Below are positions 25,612 through 35,134 of a DNA stretch of 64,000 bases, piece after piece; the first letter of the stretch is position 1, and every line of letters starts with the position of its first letter. This stretch comes from Dehalococcoidia bacterium. GTDB lineage: Bacteria > Chloroflexota > Dehalococcoidia > Lucifugimonadales > UBA3495. The translations under genes and the position numbers were made by a program. Location of the stretch: positions 1 to 64,000 of the forward strand of contig JAJEIA010000090.1 in assembly GCA_022823505.1 (NCBI GenBank), given 5' to 3'. Under the pieces are notes generated by a model. The model saw only the letters and a list, made by a program, of their open reading frames with translations. It searched no databases and had not been told where the DNA came from.

Positions 25612-26280
25612 TCATGACTGGCGGCGGTCCTGGAACATCTGCATCTCCGTTGCGACGGCGTCTTCCGGCAGGGAAGACGCGGCTCGCGGGCCGAAGTTGC
25701 GGGCCAGCACAAAAATCTGCGCCAGACGCTCCACCAGGTCACAGACTTCCAGCGCCTCCCAGATGTCCGGCCCGACGCCGACCGCGCCGTGGTTGCGCAG
25801 CAGCGCAGCGTTCCGGTCACCCAACGCGGCGTGAGCCTGCTCGGCCAGTTCCTGCGTTCCCGGGAAGGCGTACTTGCTGACCTTGATCGGCCCCCCGATG
25901 GTCATCAGCATTTCGTCGATCAGAGGCGGGATGTCGCGGCCGATGACCGCAGCCACCGACGCGTATATGGAGTGGGTATGCGCCACGGCTTTGACATCCG
26001 GTCGCTGGCGGTAAATCTCCAGGTGCAGGCGGGTTTCCGACGACGGCGGCATCGGAGCCGGGGACACCGGTTCGCCGTCGAGGTTCACCACCACCAGTTC
26101 GTCCGGCTTAAGCCGGTAGTAGGGATGATGCGTGGGCGTCACCAGCAGCAGGCTGTCATCCCCGGCGTCGGTCAAACGCAGGCTGGTGTTGCCCGAATAC
26201 GCTCCCACGAGGCCGCGCCGGTACATTTCGCGGGTGGCCTCGGTGAGGTCGTTGCGCTGTTCAGACCATTGGTCGGCCAC
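25612..26280 (-). CDS. Class II aldolase/adducin family protein
   Basis: A 222-residue zinc aldolase of the fuculose-1-phosphate aldolase type. Zinc ligands H101 and H103 (AHTHSIYAS) and H164 (LLRNHGAVG); catalytic acid E82 (SSETRLHLEIY); phosphate-binding YSGNTSLRL (28-36). GTG at 26280 was chosen because GGAGG lies 6 bases upstream; it overlaps the end of hpnE by 20 bases, so the genes are coupled. Substrate unknown; a phosphorylated sugar or related hydroxy-ketone. Confidence 0.85.
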   Translation of the reverse strand: MADQWSEQRNDLTEATREMYRRGLVGAYSGNTSLRLTDAGDDSLLLVTPTHHPYYRLKPDELVVVNLDGEPVSPAPMPPSSETRLHLEIYRQRPDVKAVAHTHSIYASVAAVIGRDIPPLIDEMLMTIGGPIKVSKYAFPGTQELAEQAHAALGDRNAALLRNHGAVGVGPDIWEALEVCDLVERLAQIFVLARNFGPRAASSLPEDAVATEMQMFQDRRQS

Positions 26281-27676
26281 TCTTTTCCTCCGCGGTACCT
26301 GGGGCGGCGCCGAAACGCGACATGACCGCTGCCGCAGCATTATATCCGCTGATGATGGCCCCCTCCATAGTCGAGGGCCATCCGGTGTCGGTCCATTCCC
26401 CGGCCAGGAAGAGATTGGGGGACGCGGTGACCGGGCCGGGTCGCATTCGCTGGGCTCCGGGCGTGCAGCGGAAAGTGGCGTTGCGCTGTTTCACCACAAT
26501 CGACCGTACGAGCCGTGCCTGCCGCGCCCGGGGGAACGCCGCTCGCATCTCTTCCGCGATGCGGTCCGCCAGTTCCGCACGGGGGAGGTCGATGTGATCC
26601 CAGGCCGCGCTGATCGAAACGGCAAGCAATTGGCCGTCGCGTCTCGGGTCACTCCCCCTGATCCGCGAGGTGTTGAAGACCCACTGCAGCGGGTTGTCCA
26701 GGAAGTAGCAGAAATCTCCGTCCATTACGGGGCGATCATACTCGAGATGCACGTTGACGATGGGCGAGGCCCGCAGCCCGGTCAACGAATTGAACGGCGC
26801 CTGTTCCGCCAGGCGGTCCGGGATCAGGCCGGGCAGGACCCAGAATGGCGCCGCGCTGACGTATACGTCCGCCGACCATTCCCGGCCGCCGCCCGCCACG
26901 ACGCGTTGCACCCGGCCGTCGGCGCTGGCCTCGACTGCATGGGCCGGGCAGCCCAGGAGCGTGCGCACGCCCAGGTCATGCAGGTAGGCCTCGCAGGGCG
27001 CGCCGATCGCCTGCCCCAATGGCACAAGGGGGTGCCCGATGTTGATCTCCCGCCGCCCCTGCAACAGGCCATCCTGGGTGATCATCAGTCCCATCGCCGC
27101 GCTGACGTCGCGGATATTGTCGTTGAGCGTCCCCTCGATGATCACGTTCCAAAGGTTGTAGATGCACCGTTCCGACTGGCCATGGGCTCGCAGCCAGTCG
27201 TAGAACGAGGTTGTTTCCATCTCAGGCGCGGACCGGTTGGCCCGCATCGCGGCAATCACTCCTCGAACCGCGCGCAGCTTGTCGCCCAGGCTGAGGTGGC
27301 GGTAGGTGATGAAAGCCGCCAGCAGGTGGGCCGGGGCGGGACCGCCCAGCCCATACAGTTTGCCCCCGCGCCCAGCGCGGTCATAGACGTCGACGTTCAG
27401 CCTGGGCTGCACATGCCACAGGTCGCTGACCCCAATGCGCTCCAAGAACTCCATAAGGTTGCGACACGCACCCACGATCACGTGTTGGCCGTTGTCCAGC
27501 TCGACACCGCTCTCGCGGTCCGCGAACGAAAAGGCCCGGCCTCCCAGAGAGGTTCGAGCCTCCAGCAACGTCACCCGCCAACCGGACTCGGCAAGTCGGC
27601 CGGCCGCAGCGATACCCGCCAGACCGCCGCCGATGACCAGCGCCGACGGTTCGCTATCGCTGCCGTTGCCAGTCAC
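26261..27676 (-). CDS. hpnE: Hydroxysqualene dehydroxylase HpnE
   Basis: A 471-residue flavoprotein that reduces hydroxysqualene to squalene. FAD-binding ALVIGGGLAGIAAAGRL at 12-28, E38 of VTLLEAR, RAFSFAD, LDNGQHVIVGA and a C-terminal LFLAGEWTDTGWPSTMEGAI which closes the FAD site. The GTG start overlaps the hpnD stop (GTGA). Order hpnC-hpnD-hpnE matches the canonical squalene route of hopanoid producers. Confidence 0.92.
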   Translation of the reverse strand: MTGNGSDSEPSALVIGGGLAGIAAAGRLAESGWRVTLLEARTSLGGRAFSFADRESGVELDNGQHVIVGACRNLMEFLERIGVSDLWHVQPRLNVDVYDRAGRGGKLYGLGGPAPAHLLAAFITYRHLSLGDKLRAVRGVIAAMRANRSAPEMETTSFYDWLRAHGQSERCIYNLWNVIIEGTLNDNIRDVSAAMGLMITQDGLLQGRREINIGHPLVPLGQAIGAPCEAYLHDLGVRTLLGCPAHAVEASADGRVQRVVAGGGREWSADVYVSAAPFWVLPGLIPDRLAEQAPFNSLTGLRASPIVNVHLEYDRPVMDGDFCYFLDNPLQWVFNTSRIRGSDPRRDGQLLAVSISAAWDHIDLPRAELADRIAEEMRAAFPRARQARLVRSIVVKQRNATFRCTPGAQRMRPGPVTASPNLFLAGEWTDTGWPSTMEGAIISGYNAAAAVMSRFGAAPGTAEEKSGRPMV

Positions 27677-28569
27677 TTCATCAGGGGGCCGGTGAGCCAG
27701 GCCCTGGCCATCAGCCCCAGTTTCGCGCCTTTGCTCAATCCGATGCGCTGGGAAAACACGTCGTACCCGGCGGCTTCGATCTTGTTCAGCACACCGCCGT
27801 AGATGAGGCCCAACGCGGCGGGGCAGGCGCGGGACCGCGGTGAGAGTTGGGGCAGCAGACGCCGGCCGCTGGCGAAGTACTGCCGGGCGCGATCTATCTG
27901 GAACTGCATCAGATTGGCGAACCCCTCGGTCACCGCGCGATTTCGCAGATCATCTTCGGTGACTCCGAACCGGTCCAACTCGTCCTGGGGCAGATAGACC
28001 CTGCCGAACTCCCAGTCCTCGAGCACGTCCCGGCAGATGTTGGTCAGCTGCATCGCCAATCCCAGGTCGATGGCGCCCTGCCGCGCCTGTTCGCCGCCGC
28101 GATATCCGAATATATGGATACAAATGAGACCCACCACCGAGGCCACCTGGTAACAGTAGGCTCGCAATTCTTCGAAATTGGCGTACCTGGTCTTCACCAG
28201 GTCGGATTCAACGCCGCTCAGGACTTCCTGGAAGTACTCCTCGGGTATGTTGTAGGTTGCCGCCACGTCCGACAGGCCGATGAACAGCGGCTCATCGGCG
28301 TTCCCGGCGTAGGATTGGGACAACTTGCCGCGCAGATACTCGATCCGCTGCAGCTTCTCCCCGTGTGTCCCCTCGGCGTCTACCGAATCGTCGCAGTACC
28401 GGCAGAACGTGTAGGCGACGTAGATGGCCCGCCGCTGCCGGGCCGGCAACGTCAGGAAAGCGAAATAAAAGTTGCGCGCTTCGCGCCGGGTTACCTGGCG
28501 GCACTCCTCGTAGGCTGCCGCCAATGCTTCGGGTGACGGTGAGGGCGCTGTCGGCGACGGGGTCGTCAT
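27673..28569 (-). CDS. hpnD: Presqualene diphosphate synthase HpnD
   Basis: A 298-residue prenyl-joining enzyme of the squalene/phytoene synthase fold. It condenses two farnesyl diphosphates to presqualene diphosphate. Both aspartate motifs are present: CDDSVD (D60, D61, D64) and NICRDVLED (D181, D185). Following GRVYLPQDELDRFGV is typical. ATG with GAGG 9 bases upstream; 10 bases after the end of hpnC. Confidence 0.92.
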   Translation of the reverse strand: MTTPSPTAPSPSPEALAAAYEECRQVTRREARNFYFAFLTLPARQRRAIYVAYTFCRYCDDSVDAEGTHGEKLQRIEYLRGKLSQSYAGNADEPLFIGLSDVAATYNIPEEYFQEVLSGVESDLVKTRYANFEELRAYCYQVASVVGLICIHIFGYRGGEQARQGAIDLGLAMQLTNICRDVLEDWEFGRVYLPQDELDRFGVTEDDLRNRAVTEGFANLMQFQIDRARQYFASGRRLLPQLSPRSRACPAALGLIYGGVLNKIEAAGYDVFSQRIGLSKGAKLGLMARAWLTGPLMK

Positions 28570-28579
28570 CTGGTCCGCC

Positions 28580-29605
28580 TCAGGGTTTGGGCAATCCGTA
28601 CCCGGTTCCCATCTTGTTGCCCAGCCAGGCGGACGCCAACAGCCACGCTTTGCGCTGCTTTGATAACGCGGGGCGATGGCTCAGGACGTCGTGGTCCTGC
28701 CGGCGTATGGCGTGGAGAACGGCCACCCCGCCTCGCGTGAACAGCGCCACCGGCAACCGGGCCCGCCGATCCAGTGAGGCAACCAGCGGCGCACCCTGTC
28801 GGAACATGCGCATGGCGATCTCGCATTCGTACCGCAGCAGCGCGCGGAATGCTTCGGTGGGCGAGCGGTCCGCGATGTCGCGTTCGCTGACGCCGAAGCG
28901 TTGCATGTCGGATTGCGGCAGGTAGATCCGGCCGCGGTCCCGGTAGTCGCGGCTCACGTCCTGCCAGAAATTGGTGAGTTGAAGGGCGGTGCACGTGTTG
29001 TCGGCCAGGAGTTGCCGCCGGCGGTCCGAGTACCCGAACAGATAGAGGTACAGGTGCCCGACCGGGTTGGCGGAAAAGCGGCAGTATTCCAGCACGTCGT
29101 CCAGGGTTTCGAAACGGCCCGATCCCTGGTCCATCAAATTGGCCCGTATCAGGCGGTGGAAGGGTTCGGCCGGGATGTCGAACGAGCCGACGGTGTGCTG
29201 GACCGCAATCGATATCGGGTGCGTGGGCTGCCCGGAGTAAATCGCGTCCAGTTCCGCTTCCCACCACGCCAGCCGGCTGCGCCGGTGCGTGGTGATCGCC
29301 GCGTCGAGCTGGCCGTCTGCCACGGCGGCTTCGGTCAGCGCCGGCGGCAGCGATTCGTCGCCCAGGTCATCCACCATCCGGCACCAGGAATAGATGGCGT
29401 AGACGTGAGGCAGTTTGTCCCGGGGCGTAATCCACCCGCCGACGTTGAAATTCTCATAATGGCTGCGGGCCAGCTTTTCGCAAAACCGGTACGCTTCGTC
29501 CAGCGTGACCGGCTCCGCGGATGCCAGCGCGGTCGCGTCCGCGGTGAGAGAGTTCCTCTCTTCGGTGGCGGTTGGCATGCTGCTGTGCGCCCGGGGCGCG
29601 CTCAC
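28580..29605 (-). CDS. hpnC: Hydroxysqualene synthase HpnC
   Basis: A 341-residue paralogue of HpnD that converts presqualene diphosphate to hydroxysqualene. Motifs MVDDLGDE (D79, D80, D83) and LTNFWQDVSRD (D216, D220), then GRIYLPQSDMQRFGV. The GTG at 29605 overlaps the yjbQ stop (GTGA), which is why I take it; an ATG at 29578 would give a protein 9 residues shorter. Confidence 0.92.
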   Translation of the reverse strand: MSAPRAHSSMPTATEERNSLTADATALASAEPVTLDEAYRFCEKLARSHYENFNVGGWITPRDKLPHVYAIYSWCRMVDDLGDESLPPALTEAAVADGQLDAAITTHRRSRLAWWEAELDAIYSGQPTHPISIAVQHTVGSFDIPAEPFHRLIRANLMDQGSGRFETLDDVLEYCRFSANPVGHLYLYLFGYSDRRRQLLADNTCTALQLTNFWQDVSRDYRDRGRIYLPQSDMQRFGVSERDIADRSPTEAFRALLRYECEIAMRMFRQGAPLVASLDRRARLPVALFTRGGVAVLHAIRRQDHDVLSHRPALSKQRKAWLLASAWLGNKMGTGYGLPKP

Positions 29606-30045
29606 TCACCCACGATCTGGACCATCACCTCACGAGGCCTCGGATGGTCCAGTTCGATGAAGAAAATGCTCTGCCACTGGCCGAAGGGCATCTTCCCATC
29701 GATGAGCGGGATGGTCTCACTCGACCCAAGCATCAAGTGCTGGAGGTGCGCGTGACCGTTTGGAGATTCTTCTTCGGTCATATTGACCGTGCGTACCGAG
29801 AAATCATTGTGCCGGTATTCCCCGAAACGAGGGCACATCTTCTCCAGAAACCGAGTCATGTCTTCGATCAGCAACGGTTCGTTTTCGTTGATGATCACGG
29901 CAGCGGTGGTATGGCGCGAGTACACCACAACAAATCCGTTGCTGACGCTGGCCCGGCCGACGCATCCCTTCACCCAGTCGGTGATATCGATGAATTCGGG
30001 GGCGCCGGTGGTGTCGACTTTCAGGGAAAAATGTTCAGTTTTCAT
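29602..30045 (-). CDS. yjbQ: YjbQ/UPF0047 family protein
   Basis: A 147-residue protein of the YjbQ family (secondary thiamine-phosphate synthase-like). Metal-site signature: VVYSRHTTAAVIINENEP, HNDF, NGHAHLQHLMLG and GQWQSIFFIELDHPRPR. Length is normal for this compact trimeric family, whose true role is unsettled. ATG 30045 gives the usual family N-terminus; a GTG at 30054 is possible. It lies between shc and hpnC with GTGA coupling to hpnC, an unusual place for it. Confidence 0.88.
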   Translation of the reverse strand: MKTEHFSLKVDTTGAPEFIDITDWVKGCVGRASVSNGFVVVYSRHTTAAVIINENEPLLIEDMTRFLEKMCPRFGEYRHNDFSVRTVNMTEEESPNGHAHLQHLMLGSSETIPLIDGKMPFGQWQSIFFIELDHPRPREVMVQIVGE

Positions 30046-30083
30046 GAGTTGCACTCGGTAGGGGAGTGTGATGAACGGAACAC

Positions 30084-32186
30084 TTATGTGGGGTGGGTTG
30101 AGCTGCGGGCCGCCGGCTCCATTGGCCGGTGGCCGTTGCCCTGGAAGTTGGCTAGCAGACCTCGCCGTGCCTGGAACGTCCGATAACGGGCTAAGGCTAT
30201 CAGCGGCCAGGTGTTGCGGTAAAGGTGGTAGTTGATCATGAAACCCGCTGATAGCTCAGCGCCCTGGAAACCCCGCTCTCCCGGCTGCGGGATGTGGTCC
30301 ACCCGCTCGCCTTTCAGGTATCCGGGGAAACCGGTGCCGGTGAAGTACGGCTCGTCCCAGTTGCCCTCCGCAAGTTGTGATTCCAGCAGGTATGCAACGC
30401 CACGATGCGTAGCGCGGTCGTCGCCGTATCCGGCGGCCACCAGCGCAATGATAGCCCAGGCGGTCTGAGAGGCGGTGCTTGGCCCAACCCCGCGTTGTGT
30501 CGAATCTATGTACGACGCACACGATTCGCCCCAACCTCCGTCAGGATTCTGGTGGTTGATGAGCCACTGGACCGCGCGGCGGACGTAGGGTTGACGCATG
30601 TCCTCGCCGGTTGCCTCCAGCGCCGGCAGGACGGCTCCCAGGCCGTAGACGTAGTTTACTCCCCAGCGCCCGAACCAACTACCGTCGTCCTCCTGCTCGC
30701 TTCGCAGGTAGCGATACGCCTGCTGCAGGAAACTCTGGTCGGTCTTGTACCCGAGTTTCCCGTACATTTCCAGGATATGGGCCGTTACGTCCGCGCTGGA
30801 GGGGTCAAGGACCTCGCCGAAATCGCTGAACGTAAGCGCCGTCACATAACCGTGATTGTTGTCCTTGTCGAACGAGGCCCACCCGCCGTCCTTGTTCTGC
30901 ATCCCGCGTACCCAATCCAGGGCTCGAGAGATCGCGTCGTGACGCAAACGGTCCTCTGCGCCGGGCAGTTTGCCCAGGCGCAAAGCCAGTACCACCTCGG
31001 CGGTGTCATCGATGTCCGGATAGCAGTTGTTGTGGAATTCAAACGCCCACCCGCCCGGTTGCAACTGCGGCGCCTGTACCTGCCAGTCGCCGCCGACCAG
31101 TATCTGCTTGTCGACCAGCCACCGGGTGGCGGATTCGAGCATGGGGTCTGCTGTCGACAAACCGCTTTCGGCCAGCCCCTGAACAACCAGGCACGTGTCC
31201 CACACCGGCGAGATGCAGCCCTGGATGGTCCACCGATCGCCCTTTTGGATTGCAAAACCGTCAAGACCGGCGAAACCGCGGGACATGGTGGGATGTTCAT
31301 TGTCGAAGCCGCACACGCTGAGGGCGATGAGGCTGTACACCCAGGGCGGCTGAATGCCTCCCCAACTTCCGTCATCTTCCTGGTGTTCAAGGATCCAGCG
31401 AATGGCTTTGCGTTCCGCGATCCGGCGCAGCGGGTTCAAGGGAATGCGGCCGTAAATCTTTCCCAGCGCCTGCTCCGCGAGATGCACCAGCTTTGGCAGG
31501 TTGAACCCGGGAGGCGATGGCACCGAGTAGTCGGTACCCGAACGACCGTCGGGGAACAGCTCGTCGATGGCGTGCTCCGGCGCGATGGCCCGGACCGGGC
31601 GGCGCGACAGCACGATGGACAACGGGACGATGCACCCTCTTGCCCAACTGGCAAAGCGGTAGATACTCAGGGGCGCCCAATCAGGAAGCAATATCATTTC
31701 AATGGGCAGCCGGGGCGTACCGTCCCATTCCCATTGTCCGAACAATGCCAGCCAGATGCGGGTGAACATCCGGACGCGAGGCACTCCGCCCCGTTGCAGA
31801 ACGAACTGCCGCGCCCGGCGCATATGGTCCGATTGCAGGTCTTCTCCGCACAGCTTCAGCGCGAAGTAGCACTCCACAGTGGTGGACAGATCGCCGGGGG
31901 CGCCGTAGTAGATCGCCCAGGACCCGTCGTCCAATTGCTTGCTGCGGAGGTAATTGACGATGTGCCGTTCCCGCTCCGGGTTGTGGTGGCCAAGGAACCG
32001 GGACAGCATCACGTATTCCGCTTCCATGGTGTTGTTCGATTCCAGTTCACCCCACCAGTAACCGTCCGAGCCCTGGATCCGTCGGAAGTATTCCTGCAGC
32101 CGCGCGATCGATGCGTCCAGGGCGTCCGACGACGGCGTGTCGACGCGTACGCCGGTCCCGTTGCGAGTGATTTCCTGGATAGCCAT
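30084..32186 (-). CDS. shc: Squalene-hopene cyclase
   Basis: A 700-residue triterpene cyclase that folds squalene into hopene/hopanol at the membrane. The protonating motif DIDDTA is at 391-396 (family DxDDTA), and many QW-type repeats are visible (DDGSWAIYYG, EDDGSWGGIQPPWVYS, KDGGWASFDKDN, EDDGSWFGRWGVNYVYG, NPDGGWGESCASY). The C-terminal GTGFPGYLKG segment is also typical. Length matches the family. It follows hpnA by 27 bases. Confidence 0.96.
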   Translation of the reverse strand: MAIQEITRNGTGVRVDTPSSDALDASIARLQEYFRRIQGSDGYWWGELESNNTMEAEYVMLSRFLGHHNPERERHIVNYLRSKQLDDGSWAIYYGAPGDLSTTVECYFALKLCGEDLQSDHMRRARQFVLQRGGVPRVRMFTRIWLALFGQWEWDGTPRLPIEMILLPDWAPLSIYRFASWARGCIVPLSIVLSRRPVRAIAPEHAIDELFPDGRSGTDYSVPSPPGFNLPKLVHLAEQALGKIYGRIPLNPLRRIAERKAIRWILEHQEDDGSWGGIQPPWVYSLIALSVCGFDNEHPTMSRGFAGLDGFAIQKGDRWTIQGCISPVWDTCLVVQGLAESGLSTADPMLESATRWLVDKQILVGGDWQVQAPQLQPGGWAFEFHNNCYPDIDDTAEVVLALRLGKLPGAEDRLRHDAISRALDWVRGMQNKDGGWASFDKDNNHGYVTALTFSDFGEVLDPSSADVTAHILEMYGKLGYKTDQSFLQQAYRYLRSEQEDDGSWFGRWGVNYVYGLGAVLPALEATGEDMRQPYVRRAVQWLINHQNPDGGWGESCASYIDSTQRGVGPSTASQTAWAIIALVAAGYGDDRATHRGVAYLLESQLAEGNWDEPYFTGTGFPGYLKGERVDHIPQPGERGFQGAELSAGFMINYHLYRNTWPLIALARYRTFQARRGLLANFQGNGHRPMEPAARSSTHPT

Positions 32187-32213
32187 GACGCTTACCCTGC
32201 AAATCCTGAGGGG

Positions 32214-33218
32214 CTAAATGTAGCCGTGATCTCTAAACCAACGGATCGCCTTTTCCAGGGCCACTTCAACCGGACTCTGGGGCAGACCCAGTTCGGCTAC
32301 CGCCTTTTTGCTGCTCACGTACATCGGGTGCCTAGTGATTTTGATTGCTTCGACGGGAACGCTAGGCGGGCGGCGGAGGAGGGTGCCTTCGATGAATTGG
32401 TCGAGGTGTGCGAACCCCAGAATGGCCCAGTGCGGAATCCGGATGTTGGGCGCGCTCCGCCCGGTGATCTGGGACAACATGTCGAAAATCTCTTTCAGGG
32501 TGAGATTGCGGCAACCCAGGATGTAGCGTTCTCCGGGGATCCCCCGCTCCATCGCCAGGATGTGACCCTCGGCGACGTCCGCCACGTCGATCAGGTTCAT
32601 ACCGGTCGCAATGTAGCCCGGAGCCTTGCCGCGGGCGAAAAACAGGGGAATCTGCCCGGTGGGCGTCGGCTTCACGTCCCACTCCCCCACCGGCGCGCAG
32701 GGGTTGACTACCACCACCTCCATCTCTTCGTCGTTGGCCGCCAAAGCGATTTGTTCGGTGGCATACTTGGACTGCTTGTAGTAACCGATGAGCAGAGCCG
32801 GACGAGGCGGCATATCTTCGGTGCCAAGGTGCACCGGGCGGTTCCCGGGACTGTTATCCGGTATGCCTATGGTCGCCACCGAGCTGGTGAAAACCACGCG
32901 GCGCACTCCCGCCTTTCGCGCCGCGTCGAGCAAATTCACGGTGCCGACCACGTTCGAGCGATACATTTCACGCGGACGGGGCGACCAGAAGGAGTAGATG
33001 GCCGCACAGTGATAGACGGTCTCGCAGCCCTCGGCGGCGCGTCGTACCGAATCGCTGTCCAGGAGATCGCCCGTGACCTGGGCTACCCCGGTTTCGCGAA
33101 TGGCCAGATCGTTGCCGGATGGCCGGACCAGCGCGCGAACGTCCTGGCCTCGCGCCCATAGCGCGCGGGCGAGGTTCCCGCCCACGAAGCCGGTGGCGCC
33201 CGTTACCAGCGTGGTCAT
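32214..33218 (-). CDS. hpnA: Hopanoid-associated sugar epimerase HpnA
   Basis: A 334-residue extended SDR. NAD-binding TGATGFVGG (6-14), VYHCAAIYSFW, FTSSVATIG, and YYKQSKYATE with the YxxxK pair; PCAPVGEWDVKPTPTG is a strong HpnA-type segment. Its exact step in hopanoid side-chain work is unresolved. The ATG overlaps the hpnG stop (ATGA). Confidence 0.92.
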   Translation of the reverse strand: MTTLVTGATGFVGGNLARALWARGQDVRALVRPSGNDLAIRETGVAQVTGDLLDSDSVRRAAEGCETVYHCAAIYSFWSPRPREMYRSNVVGTVNLLDAARKAGVRRVVFTSSVATIGIPDNSPGNRPVHLGTEDMPPRPALLIGYYKQSKYATEQIALAANDEEMEVVVVNPCAPVGEWDVKPTPTGQIPLFFARGKAPGYIATGMNLIDVADVAEGHILAMERGIPGERYILGCRNLTLKEIFDMLSQITGRSAPNIRIPHWAILGFAHLDQFIEGTLLRRPPSVPVEAIKITRHPMYVSSKKAVAELGLPQSPVEVALEKAIRWFRDHGYI

Positions 33219-33919
33219 GGCGCTGACGGGGCCGCTCGGGCGGAGGGTGCCGGCGTCACTTCCAACAGACCGGACACGCAATGTGCCAGGCGGTTCCGGG
33301 CGATTTGCGCCTTGCGGGACAGTCGTACCAGGCTGGGAATGCTGCCGGGATGTGCTGCCAACCCGCGCAGCACGTCGATGATTCCGTCGCCCGAAGCGCC
33401 CAGGTAAGCCGGAATCTCGTCCCCTGCGGCATCCAGCACCGCTCGAACCGACGCGAAGGGTATGCCGTAGCCGGCCGCGGCGCGGGCGGCCCAATAGTCT
33501 TCCATGTTGACCGACAACGCGCCGGCGGTCGTGTGCAGGGCGGACTTCACGTCAGCGCCGGCTACGGATCCGACCGTGACGGATGCACCGCCGGCCAGGC
33601 GGGTTTGACTGCGGGCGGCCCAGGCTCTCACTCTGGCGGTCAGTCCCGGATCGGCCGGGACAGGCTGGGGACAGTCAGTGGAGTGGAACTCGTCGGCCAC
33701 GTGCAGATCGCCGGTACGGAGCCCCGGGTCCGCGCCGCCGCAAAAACCGATGGCCAAGATCCCCGCAGGCGATTCGGCCGCCACTGCCGCGATGCCCGCC
33801 TCGGCGCGCCGACGGCCCACACCGATGATGTGCAGGGTCGCGCTCCTTCCGTGCGGGTCGCCGATTGCCCGGCGCACGCCAGCTAGTTCCGTGGCCATGG
33901 GTGCAACTACGGCAAGCAT
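33215..33919 (-). CDS. hpnG: Adenosylhopane nucleosidase/phosphorylase HpnG
   Basis: A 234-residue member of the purine nucleoside phosphorylase/MTA nucleosidase fold. Seen: AVVAPMATELAGVRRAI at the N-terminus, GVGRRRAEAGIAAV, LAIGFCGGADPGLRTGDLHV, VNMEDYWAARAAAGYGIPF (VxME active-site pattern) and VRAVLDAAGDEIP. HpnG removes adenine from adenosylhopane to give the ribosyl side chain. ATG 33919 fits the family N-terminus; an upstream GTG (33946) would add nine hydrophobic residues. Confidence 0.9.
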   Translation of the reverse strand: MLAVVAPMATELAGVRRAIGDPHGRSATLHIIGVGRRRAEAGIAAVAAESPAGILAIGFCGGADPGLRTGDLHVADEFHSTDCPQPVPADPGLTARVRAWAARSQTRLAGGASVTVGSVAGADVKSALHTTAGALSVNMEDYWAARAAAGYGIPFASVRAVLDAAGDEIPAYLGASGDGIIDVLRGLAAHPGSIPSLVRLSRKAQIARNRLAHCVSGLLEVTPAPSARAAPSAP

Positions 33920-34024
33920 AGGAATAACAATAGCGACCAACCTCACCCAGCCGGTCAGCGTTCGTTTTATCGTCCCGATTGTCCGCCACGTGACTGGTCG
34001 AGCGGATTCGGTGCCAGGAACCGT

Positions 34025-35101
34025 CTATCCGACGCTGATGCCTCCTTTATGCGCCGCACCGGACTTGATGAATGTGACCCATTCCCTGGGTTTGCCAATT
34101 GCGTTGAATATCGTCGCGGATTCAAAACCGCAGTGCATCATGCAGTTGTTGCAGCGAGGGTCCCGGCCCACGCCGTATTTTTCTTCCCACAAATGGGGTT
34201 CGTAGAGTTCGTCGATGTCAGTGGCGTGTTCGTCCGCCAGTGGATAACAGGGCTTGCGCCAGCCCATCACCGTGTAGGTCGGATTGGACCACGCGGTGCA
34301 CTGGTATTCCCGTTCTCCGCGGAGGAAATTCAGGTAGAGCGGGTTGTTATAAAACCGCATTCCCTCCATCCGGGTGGGGTCCAGCAGGTCCCGGAACACG
34401 TTCCTGGATTCCTGGCGCGTGAGGAACAGATCCTGGTCGGGAGCGTCTTCGAAGTCGTAACCCGGCGATATCATCGACCCTTCAACACCGAGGTCGCCGA
34501 CGTAGCGGAACATCTCGCGCAGGTCCTCCACGTCGCTGTTGCGGAACACGGTCGTGTTCGTGCACACGCGATAGCCGCGCTCCACCGCCATTTGAATCCC
34601 GTCCACGGCGCGCTTGAACACGCCGGCCCGCGCCACCGATTCGTCGTGCTTCTCCTCCATGCCGTCCATGTGGATGACCCAGCAGAAGTACTTGGACGGC
34701 GGTATCTTGTCCAGCATGCGCGGCAGGAGCAACGCGTTGGTGCAGCAGTAGACGAAGTACTTTTCAGCCACCAGGGTGTTGATGATCTCGTCGATTTTCG
34801 GGTGGATCGTCGGCTCGCCGCCGGCGATGGACACAATGGGCGCACCCGAGCGGTGCACGGCGTCCAACGCCTCTTCCACCGGCATCATCTGGTCCAGTAC
34901 GCCGCGGTATTCGCGTATACGCCCGCAACCGATGCACGCCAGGTTGCACATCTCCAGCGGTTCCAGCATGGTGACCAGCGGGAAACGCTTGCGGCCGCGC
35001 AGCCGGTTTTTGAGGATGTACCAACCCATTCTCACGCCAAGCTCAATCGGACGCTTGGCCGGCTTGACGGTGGTGGGTTCGTCTTTATGTGTCCGTACCA
35101 T
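34025..35101 (-). CDS. hpnH: Adenosylhopane synthase HpnH (radical SAM)
   Basis: A 358-residue radical SAM enzyme that joins the 5'-deoxyadenosyl group to diploptene, the first step of C35 hopanoid formation. The 4Fe-4S cysteines are C52, C56 and C59 in CNLACIGCG; VSIAGGEPTIHPKI is the SAM-binding GGE stretch. The C-terminal CYPLADEHATDIDELYE and RCNNCMMHCGFE match HpnH. It follows the prenyl synthase by 33 bases. Confidence 0.95.
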   Translation of the reverse strand: MVRTHKDEPTTVKPAKRPIELGVRMGWYILKNRLRGRKRFPLVTMLEPLEMCNLACIGCGRIREYRGVLDQMMPVEEALDAVHRSGAPIVSIAGGEPTIHPKIDEIINTLVAEKYFVYCCTNALLLPRMLDKIPPSKYFCWVIHMDGMEEKHDESVARAGVFKRAVDGIQMAVERGYRVCTNTTVFRNSDVEDLREMFRYVGDLGVEGSMISPGYDFEDAPDQDLFLTRQESRNVFRDLLDPTRMEGMRFYNNPLYLNFLRGEREYQCTAWSNPTYTVMGWRKPCYPLADEHATDIDELYEPHLWEEKYGVGRDPRCNNCMMHCGFESATIFNAIGKPREWVTFIKSGAAHKGGISVG

Positions 35102-35134
35102 GCTCAGTATCCCCGCAACCTTTCGCCAGGGTCG

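Noticed and set aside
26132..27802. Long plus-strand open frame opposite hpnE
   Set aside because: Antisense shadow; no domain and low-complexity composition.
30405..33161. Very long open frame on the plus strand opposite shc and hpnA
   Set aside because: It is an antisense shadow caused by high GC; the minus-strand genes are unambiguous family members.
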